A stretch of 38,380 bases of DNA from Deltaproteobacteria bacterium (lineage in GTDB: Bacteria; Myxococcota; JACPTQ01), in the NCBI GenBank assembly GCA_016192705.1, contig JACPTQ010000020.1:1-38380 (forward strand), written 5' to 3'. A program made the position numbers and the translations under genes. The notes beneath the pieces are model-generated. The model ran no database searches. It saw only the letters and a list, made by a program, of their open reading frames with translations, and was not told the DNA's origin. Shown here piece by piece: positions 26,064 through 31,798 of this stretch. Each line of letters begins with the position of its first letter. The first letter of the stretch is position 1.

Positions 26064-26879
26064 CTATTTATTACTCTTTGACGAGTAAACCATGCCTATT
26101 TCAGATCTAATACTAGATTTGCACACAAAAGATCCAAGTTCTTTTTTCTGAGCCGCCACTTCGTCCTTTGTTCCAAGCGCGTCTCCGGCCAACATGTCGA
26201 TAACGTGCGGGTCGCAATCACCATCGTCGCCGCCGCCAAATCGGTGCGGTCCTTCAACTTCGTTGACCTTCCGCGACAACAGGTCCCCCCTATCCGGGAA
26301 TCCCTCGTTCGACTGCACGAGAACTTGGAACCCCCAACTCTCTTGAACCGCTCCGCCTAGATCCTTCTTCGAAACGACGGCTACAATCGTCTTCCCGCTC
26401 GAATACGTTCGCTTCGGAATCACAATATCGCCGCGAACGTCTTTCGCCTTAAGCTCGATTTCGCTCGCAAGCCGCTCGCGCCCTTGCGGCGACATCACAA
26501 CGACCTTCTCCCAATAACTCGCTTTCATGAAATCGACGTTCATACCCGGCAGCGCCGACCGATGCCCCGACCCTTCCTTATGATCCTTATCTATATAGAC
26601 CTGCAACATTTGAAGCGAGAACCCGTTACCACCCCAGCTCTTCGAATCCCACGGATCTTCGATTCGGGCGCGCATCGTCGCGCGAAACTCTACGTCGCTC
26701 CCCTTCGATCGCACCTCAAACTTCACGAGATCAAAGGAGCCGCGCTTATAAACCGCGTCCGTTGGGTAAACGTACGACCCGGGCCCCCGATCGTCGCCCA
26801 CCGGATCCCGAAACACGAGCGACTTCGAAAACGCGACATTCGCCACGAGCGTCACAACGCCAAACAGAATCACTTTCAT
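26064..26879 (-). CDS. Secreted protein with glucodextranase C-terminal-like domain
   Basis: 271 residues. The signal peptide is MKVILFGVVTLVANVAFS. The mature part matches by eye the SLH-like C-terminal module of glucodextranase (Pfam Glucodextran_C): DPVGDDRGPGSYVYPTD, GSFDLVKFEVRSKG, WGGNGFSLQMLQVYIDKD and FGGGDDGDCDPHVIDMLAG are all recognisable pieces of that fold. In known proteins this module binds carbohydrate or anchors enzymes to the cell surface; here it is the whole protein, with no catalytic domain. Ribosome site AGGAGG lies 9 bp before the ATG (26879). The gene is transcribed alone; the last few codons are AT-rich. Confidence 0.75.
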   Translation of the reverse strand: MKVILFGVVTLVANVAFSKSLVFRDPVGDDRGPGSYVYPTDAVYKRGSFDLVKFEVRSKGSDVEFRATMRARIEDPWDSKSWGGNGFSLQMLQVYIDKDHKEGSGHRSALPGMNVDFMKASYWEKVVVMSPQGRERLASEIELKAKDVRGDIVIPKRTYSSGKTIVAVVSKKDLGGAVQESWGFQVLVQSNEGFPDRGDLLSRKVNEVEGPHRFGGGDDGDCDPHVIDMLAGDALGTKDEVAAQKKELGSFVCKSSIRSEIGMVYSSKSNK

Positions 26880-26922
26880 TGGTAAACGCCTCCTTGGAGC
26901 CCCAAACGGAAATCGCCGCTAC

Positions 26923-27048
26923 CAGGTTGCTGAAAAACGCCCATCTGCGGCGTTGGCGCGTCGCCGCTCGCTTCCGCGTATATATGAATACAGCGTCAGC
27001 TCGCGGCTTTCCGCGCCGCCTTGCATCTGGACGTTTTTGAACAACCTG
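26923..27048. repeat. 126-bp inverted-repeat element
   Basis: The ends 26923-26943 (starting CAGGTTGCTGAAAAACG) and 27028-27048 (ending CGTTTTTGAACAACCTG) are inverted repeats with 18 of 21 matches. A further imperfect end copy (TTTTTCAGCACCCTG) sits at 27059-27073, touching the stop codon of the receiver gene. The interior is GC-rich and non-coding. It resembles a MITE- or REP-like repeat that I recall from deltaproteobacterial genomes (not verified). It occupies most of the gap between the secreted protein and the receiver protein, so it could also supply a terminator. Confidence 0.7.
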
Positions 27049-27073
27049 TAGAATTCACTTTTTCAGCACCCTG

Positions 27074-27436
27074 CTACGCCCAAAAAAGGGCTGAAAGCTC
27101 ATCACGCTCCAGGGGACGCGTCAAGTAATAGAAAATACCGAGCTTCCTCAAGCGGAACTCGTCCTCGATCGAGCCGTTGCCTCGCGCGATCGGAACCACA
27201 CGCGCCCAAGGATCGCGCGCCTTTAGTCCCGCAATGGCGCGCTCGATCTCGACGAGCGGCGCATCGGCGTCGAGGAAGACAAGCTGATAATCGGCGAGGC
27301 CCGGGCTGTCATAAAGCTCGCCCGGCGCCTGGACGACATCAAGCTTGATTCGCGCGTTCGCCGTCGACCTCACAAACTCGCGCACGAGCGCCAAGTCCTC
27401 CGACAAGAGACAAACTTTGGGGGTCGGCTCAACCAT
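27074..27436 (-). CDS. Stand-alone receiver-like protein (atypical)
   Basis: 120 residues, one receiver-type domain with no output domain. The acidic pocket is reduced to SED (E13/D14), with phospho-acceptor candidate D56 in LVFLDAD. The conserved Thr is absent (VVPIARGNG), and the invariant Lys-Pro is Arg-Pro (YYLTRPLE, R107). It may therefore be a pseudo-receiver that does not follow the usual phosphorylation switch. Start ATG at 27436 without a clear ribosome site. The stop abuts the inverted-repeat element. No histidine kinase is nearby. A divergent single-domain regulator such as those used in motility or development is possible. Confidence 0.6.
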   Translation of the reverse strand: MVEPTPKVCLLSEDLALVREFVRSTANARIKLDVVQAPGELYDSPGLADYQLVFLDADAPLVEIERAIAGLKARDPWARVVPIARGNGSIEDEFRLRKLGIFYYLTRPLERDELSALFWA

Positions 27437-27576
27437 TCGTAAGGGACTGATGATTCAATCGGCGTGCCATGCCAACGGTCTGTTTTTCCCTTTGTGGTTC
27501 GGCACGAACGCGCGTTTATTTGTTTAAAACGCCATCGCAGCGCGGCTTTTATCAACAATCAGCCTGCATTCATAAG

Positions 27577-27605
27577 TTGACGTTCTGCCCGCAAAAAAAT
27601 AGAGT
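27577..27605 (+). promoter_or_regulatory. Promoter of tRNA-Thr
   Basis: -35 TTGACG (27577-27582, 5 of 6), 17-bp spacer, -10 TAGAGT (27600-27605, 4 of 6), followed after 13 bp by the tRNA 5' end. Spacing and position fit a sigma70-type promoter for the tRNA. Confidence 0.6.
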
Positions 27606-27618
27606 TACGACCCCAGGC

Positions 27619-27691
27619 GCCGAGGTAGCTCAGTTGGTAGAGCAGCGCATTCGTAATGCGCGGGTCGGGGGTTCAAGTCCCCCCCTTGGCT
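27619..27691 (+). tRNA. tRNA-Thr (anticodon CGT)
   Basis: A complete cloverleaf of 73 nt. The acceptor stem is GCCGAGG with CCTTGGC (one G-U pair), the D arm GCTC/GAGC, the anticodon stem GCGCA/TGCGC with loop TTCGTAA (anticodon CGT, reads ACG), the variable loop GGGTC, and the T arm GGGGG/CCCCC with loop TTCAAGT. CCA is not encoded (TAT follows). A single-gene transcript from the promoter just upstream is likely. A 22-nt near-copy of its 3' end lies 337 bp downstream. Confidence 0.97.
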
Positions 27692-27832
27692 ATTTTCGCC
27701 GCATTCTGCGCGAATGCCTGTGGCAATTTCCGCTGCTTTCTGCGGACAAGCCAGCGGCTTGTTCGCGCAGCGGAAATGGCGAGGGCGACGGAACGGAGCC
27801 CGATGTCCACACCGGGAGCGCGCGGCGAAAAT
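27692..27832. repeat. Palindromic element P0, interrupted by element P1
   Basis: Arms ATTTTCGCCGC (27692-27702) and GCGGCGAAAAT (27822-27832) are perfectly complementary over 11 bp. The right arm is followed by GGGGAG, as in the other P copies (GGCGAG or GGGGAG). Between the arms lie a small hairpin (GCATTC/GAATGC, 27701-27717) and the whole of P1. P0 lacks its own second hairpin, which is cut off by P2. This reads as one P element inserted into another. Confidence 0.6.
27726..27801 (+). repeat. Palindromic element P1
   Basis: Outer stem ATTTCCGCTG/CAGCGGAAAT (27726-27735 with 27768-27777, 10 bp perfect). Inner stem 27743-27752 with 27756-27765 (CGGACAAGCC/GGCTTGTTCG, one G-T pair, loop AGC). 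The second hairpin is GGGC/GCCC (27783-27786 with 27798-27801) around the constant loop GACGGAACGGA. The same layout with different but still paired stem bases occurs in P2 and P3. Confidence 0.8.
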
Positions 27833-27841
27833 GGGGAGCGC

Positions 27842-27917
27842 CTATTTGCGAGCCGTCTGTCGACAAGCCGGCGGCTTGTCGGCGCGAGCAAATGGCGAGA
27901 CCGACGGAACGGAGGTC
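27842..27917 (+). repeat. Palindromic element P2
   Basis: Outer stem ATTTGC/GCAAAT (27844-27849 with 27888-27893, extended by a C-G and a T-G pair). Inner stem CGACAAGCC/GGCTTGTCG (27861-27869 with 27873-27881, 9 bp perfect, 3-base loop). Second hairpin GACC/GGTC (27899-27902 with 27914-27917) around GACGGAACGGA. Downstream at 27943-27954 is GCGAACCCCACC, shared exactly with P3. Confidence 0.8.
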
Positions 27918-28008
27918 GCAGCCTACCACAACTTTGCAGAGCGCGAACCCCACCTTGCTCACCGCAGTTGGACACGCTCGCTCTCGCTCGCGTTTGATCA
28001 GCAGCGCG

Positions 28009-28030
28009 TGCAAGTCCCCCCCTTTGCTAT
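28009..28030 (+). repeat. Near-copy of the tRNA-Thr 3' end
   Basis: TGCAAGTCCCCCCCTTTGCTAT matches the tRNA region 27672-27693 at 20 of 22 positions. The bases just before it (AGCAGCGC, 28000-28007) match 27641-27648 of the tRNA D arm/anticodon stem, so the copy looks like a tRNA fragment with an internal deletion. Together with the real tRNA end it flanks the P0/P1/P2 island, as attachment-site repeats flank integrated elements. It ends 4 bp before the stop codon of the FHA-GAF gene. Confidence 0.65.
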
Positions 28031-28034
28031 CAAA

Positions 28035-29651
28035 TCAATTGATTCCCAGTTCGCCGGTCGCCGCACACCGAGCCGTCTCTTCCGCTCGTCGAAGCGCATC
28101 GCCCACCGCGATAAACTCGAGCCGCTCCGCATCGCCCACGATTCCACCCCGAATGCGGCCAACCGCGATCCCGACCGCCGCAAATCGCACGCCTCGTCTT
28201 TCCGCGACGGTCCAGCGCGTCGCGACGAGCGCTTCAATCATCCCGAGAACGCCGTCCGCCGCGCGTTCCGCCGCCGCCCGCGCATCCCTTCGCGCATCCG
28301 GCAACCCAAACACCGCGAGAACGCCGCGCCCACTCGACGACACAATCGCCCCGAGCTCCTTGAACACGCTTTCAGCGACGAACTGCGAAAGCTGGTTCAT
28401 CATCGGCAGCGCTTCGCCCACCGGCAGCCGCGCAATTTCGCTCTGCAGCCCTTCCCAATCGACGAACATCGCCGCCGCATCGGTCTCCACCAAGAACTCG
28501 ACGCGCTCTCCTTTCGCCGGCCGCACGATCCGTTCAACGACCTCATTCGACACGAACCGCTCGAGCGTTGCGCGCCAACTCCGCTCGCGCAGCATCGCCT
28601 CCTTGAGCCGTGCCCGCTCAACCCCGCTCGCCGTCAAATGCGCGACGGGCCCTAAGAGGTCGAGAATCCCGGAGTCGAATTCGCCGGTCGATCGCGTCAA
28701 ATAGAGCACGCCCACCGCGTGCCCACCCTTCATCAGCGGCACACAAACCGCGCCACGAATGTCGAGCGCGACGATCGACTCGGACGCCATAAACCGTTGG
28801 TCCCGACGCGCATCGGCCGAGAAAATCGCGACACCACCCGCGACCGCGTCTTTCAGAACCGACCGCGAAATCGGAACGCCCTCCTTGGGAAGCGGCGCAA
28901 AGTGCCGCACAACGCGCGGAACGAGCTCGACGGCATCGCCCTCTGCGAGCAGCACGACGCCGGTGTCGGCCTGCGCAATTGCCATAACGAGGTCGAGCAC
29001 TTCGCCCAAAAACTCATCGAGTGACGTCGTGACGTTCAGCCGTTCGCTCACGCGCGACAGCAAATACATCCCGAGCAGCTCCTGCCGATCTTCTTCCCCG
29101 ACCGGCGATACCTCGGGCGCCATGAGGTCCTCGACCGAAACCCAGTCGAGGTTCCGATAGGCGTTCACGATCTTTCCCTCGACCGCGCGCGTGCTGGTCC
29201 TAAATTCCGACCGTTCGTCCGATTCGTCGAAAAACTGCACCATCGGGTTCCCCGTCGCCCCCGCGCCCGCATCGCCGCGAATTGCCACCATCCGCTGCGT
29301 CGAAGGCGCTTCGTCCATTGTCCCGCCCCGTCCCGAATCGGCCGCGTCCACCGCATCGTCCGGCGCGAGCCACATCACGAAATTCCCGATTTGAATCTGG
29401 TCGCCCACCGCCACCTCGCGCCGCCCAACGCGTTGCCCGTTAACCCACGTTCCGTTGTGGCTCTTCAAGTCACGAATCGCGCACCGGCCGTCGTGCAGCG
29501 AAACAACCGCGTGATGCCGCGACACAACTTCATTCGCGAGCACAATCTCGTTGTCCGGCGTCCGCCCCAAACGCATCTCGCCTTCGCGAAGCGCGAGCAC
29601 GCGCTCCGTGCGCCCCTTCTCCTTCCCGACTTCAACGATGATGAGCCGCAT
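28035..29651 (-). CDS. FHA-GAF protein with degenerate class III cyclase domain
   Basis: 538 residues. The N-terminal FHA domain (about 24-100) has the full phosphothreonine-binding pattern (RLGRTPDNEIVL, SRHHAVVS, SHNGTWVNGQRV). A GAF domain (about 205-365) is followed by a region like adenylate/guanylate cyclases (375-538). There the first metal Asp is kept (AAAMFVDWEGLQ), but the second metal site GDAVMAVFG is GRGVLAVFG and the catalytic Asn-x-x-x-Arg segment is altered (IAVGDALRRAEE). It is probably not an active cyclase. The ATG at 29651 overlaps the stop of the barrel gene as TGATG. Known FHA-cyclase proteins respond to Ser/Thr kinases; none is in the window. Confidence 0.82.
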   Translation of the reverse strand: MRLIIVEVGKEKGRTERVLALREGEMRLGRTPDNEIVLANEVVSRHHAVVSLHDGRCAIRDLKSHNGTWVNGQRVGRREVAVGDQIQIGNFVMWLAPDDAVDAADSGRGGTMDEAPSTQRMVAIRGDAGAGATGNPMVQFFDESDERSEFRTSTRAVEGKIVNAYRNLDWVSVEDLMAPEVSPVGEEDRQELLGMYLLSRVSERLNVTTSLDEFLGEVLDLVMAIAQADTGVVLLAEGDAVELVPRVVRHFAPLPKEGVPISRSVLKDAVAGGVAIFSADARRDQRFMASESIVALDIRGAVCVPLMKGGHAVGVLYLTRSTGEFDSGILDLLGPVAHLTASGVERARLKEAMLRERSWRATLERFVSNEVVERIVRPAKGERVEFLVETDAAAMFVDWEGLQSEIARLPVGEALPMMNQLSQFVAESVFKELGAIVSSSGRGVLAVFGLPDARRDARAAAERAADGVLGMIEALVATRWTVAERRGVRFAAVGIAVGRIRGGIVGDAERLEFIAVGDALRRAEETARCAATGELGIN

Positions 29652-31798
29652 CAAAACTCCATCCGGTATCCGGTCCCGATCGTAAACGCCTGCACATTAT
29701 TCGGGTCGCTCGACACGTTCGTATCAGGTTGCTGTTTAATCGTCTGATGAAAACGAAATGCGAGCGGTATCGTTCCGGGTCCCACCTTGAATTCAATTCC
29801 AAACGGCACCTGAAACCCCACGAGGAGCGACAGCTGCGACGTGATCACGCCGCCCTGGTTGATATCCACTCCTACAACATACGCCCCTCCTGCGAGGCCC
29901 GCGTGCAACGAAAACCACGGCCGTCCGACCACGCGCCGATAAAGCATCCCGCCGACCACCGAAAACACTTGCTTACCTTGATAATCAGCGCTGACTTTTG
30001 GGCTCGTTGGATCCGAACGCGTCACGTCATTAAGGAAATACGCACCCGCGGAGACCAAAACGCTAAAGTTCCTGTCGAGCACCTTGAGTCGAATGAGGAA
30101 ATCGATGTCGACGCCCAAACCCAAAGAGTCCGCAAGCGGAATCCAACCGCCAACGCTCGCGCCCAGCCGAAACCTCTTCTCGGCCGCCGGAAAATCACTC
30201 GCGAGGCTCGACTCGATCGAAATCGACTCACTGTACCCGACGCTCCCATCGTCACTCGCGACACGAATCCGCACCGGAAACTCGGTTCGCGTCTTATCGA
30301 CGATCGTGGGCGGCTGATACTCCGCGTAGTAATAACCACTCTCTTTCTCGACCACCTTCGTGACCCGCCCGGCCGACGCCACTACGTTCAGCCGCTTCCC
30401 CAACACGGCCTTCCCGTCCTCGTCGAAAAGGTGAACCACGACCTCCGATGGGCGACCATTCGCTCGAATCGTCTCGGGCTTAAGATGAAGCCCAACTTCA
30501 ACCGGTGGCGCCGACGGCAACACTGGCCTGCGTCTAAGCTCCGGCACCTCCACCGTTACCTCTCTCCGCGTTCCATCCGCCATCACGCGCGTCTCAACCT
30601 TCGTCACCTTCGCGACCTCGATCACCAGCCCAAGTCGGTGCGCCGAAAACTCGGCTTCGTTGCTGAGCGCAGCCGTCGCTCCCCGCGCGGCCACGTGCGA
30701 GACCTTAACGTGAATTTTGCCGGCCTTGCGCACAATATCTTCGAGTGACTTGGGCACCGAAAACACCGCTTGATACCGACCATTTCCGAGCTCGCGGGTT
30801 TTCGGCCGCCCGCAATCCGGCTCCGCGAGAAAAAGAAGCCGCTCGCCCGAAATCGCGATCTTGTTCCGACTGCGAAGCGTCGCCAGAACCACAAACCGCG
30901 CGTCCGTATCTTTCTCCGAAACACGCTCCACCCGATCGCTTACCGTTATGTCGTACGGCTCGAGCGGCTTGAGCTCGAGTGTCCGAACATCGAACGACCG
31001 GCGATCCCCCGCGATCGACGCGGAGATCCTTTCCGTTGCCGCGGAACCGCGCGGCCGCGCGATGTAGGTCGCCGCTTGATACCCATCGATCGACCCCAAG
31101 CTAATGAAACGCCCGGCGGTCGAATTGAGCTGGACACCGCGTGACATCAAACGCCCCGACCGCGTGACGGCAACAACGCGCACAGGGACCACGCTCCGAC
31201 CGTCGGCGAACGCCTCCGTTCCACCGACGATGAGTTGGACACGATTCCACGAGGGCACATCGATCGTATCCTCCGTCACCGTACGTTTTCCGTTGGGGTA
31301 GGTTGTGTGAATCGTAGCCTTTGTAACTCCGGGCGCGATGCGTACGGTGACCGTGACCTCGCCTTTGGCGTTTCCGACGGCCGGCGACGATCGATGGGTC
31401 CCGACGTCGACGATAACCGTCGCGCCGGGCGCCGACTCGAGCTGCATCGTGAGGTTCGCGTGGATCGGAATGGTGACGTGGCCGAGGGTCGAAATATCTT
31501 CGGAGTCCCAAAACGCGATGAGGACGATTTGCGGCGGCGACCCTTCCTTGGGTGGTGTATAGAGCGCATGGTAACGCCCATTCCCCTGTGACTCGACGCG
31601 CCCGATCGTCCCGGCCGTTGCAGAGAGCCGCGGAGCGCCCTTGAGTTTCTTGCCGGGGATGATTTCAAGCACGACGCGCTTGTCGATGCCAAGCACAACA
31701 ATGTCGGGCTGCGCGCGCATTTCGACGCTACGCGCGGAAGCTGTGCGCGCTATGCCGCACGCAGCAAAGGCCAAAGCGAGCACGCCACGCAACTTCAC
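29651..31798 (-). CDS. Outer-membrane protein: Ig-like repeats plus C-terminal beta-barrel
   Basis: 715 residues from a GTG at 31798 that overlaps the stop of the Cys-rich gene as GTGA. The signal peptide is KLRGVLALAFAACGIARTASA. Residues about 20-540 form several strand-rich modules with invasin/Big1-like wording (VQLNSTAGRFISLGSIDGYQ, GNGRYQAVFSVP, LNVVASAGRVTKVVEKESGY). The last 170 residues alternate in the manner of an outer-membrane barrel (RLGASVGGWIPLADSLGLGV, SLHAGLAGGAYVVGV) and end in YRMEF with a C-terminal Phe, the usual barrel-assembly signal. A surface adhesin or scaffold is likely; ligand unknown. Middle gene of a coupled three-gene operon. Confidence 0.72.
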   Translation of the reverse strand: MKLRGVLALAFAACGIARTASARSVEMRAQPDIVVLGIDKRVVLEIIPGKKLKGAPRLSATAGTIGRVESQGNGRYHALYTPPKEGSPPQIVLIAFWDSEDISTLGHVTIPIHANLTMQLESAPGATVIVDVGTHRSSPAVGNAKGEVTVTVRIAPGVTKATIHTTYPNGKRTVTEDTIDVPSWNRVQLIVGGTEAFADGRSVVPVRVVAVTRSGRLMSRGVQLNSTAGRFISLGSIDGYQAATYIARPRGSAATERISASIAGDRRSFDVRTLELKPLEPYDITVSDRVERVSEKDTDARFVVLATLRSRNKIAISGERLLFLAEPDCGRPKTRELGNGRYQAVFSVPKSLEDIVRKAGKIHVKVSHVAARGATAALSNEAEFSAHRLGLVIEVAKVTKVETRVMADGTRREVTVEVPELRRRPVLPSAPPVEVGLHLKPETIRANGRPSEVVVHLFDEDGKAVLGKRLNVVASAGRVTKVVEKESGYYYAEYQPPTIVDKTRTEFPVRIRVASDDGSVGYSESISIESSLASDFPAAEKRFRLGASVGGWIPLADSLGLGVDIDFLIRLKVLDRNFSVLVSAGAYFLNDVTRSDPTSPKVSADYQGKQVFSVVGGMLYRRVVGRPWFSLHAGLAGGAYVVGVDINQGGVITSQLSLLVGFQVPFGIEFKVGPGTIPLAFRFHQTIKQQPDTNVSSDPNNVQAFTIGTGYRMEF

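Noticed and set aside
27726-27917. CRISPR array
   Set aside because: The repeats are palindromic, few, unequal and differ in stem sequence; there are no regular spacers and no cas genes.
28000-28030. Second functional tRNA
   Set aside because: Only the T-arm/acceptor 3' side and a piece of the D arm remain; no complementary 5' acceptor strand or anticodon arm can be drawn.
27469-28704. Plus-strand open frame of 411 codons across the tRNA and the P elements
   Set aside because: It runs through tRNA-Thr and then antisense to the FHA-GAF gene; Ser/Arg-rich shadow composition.
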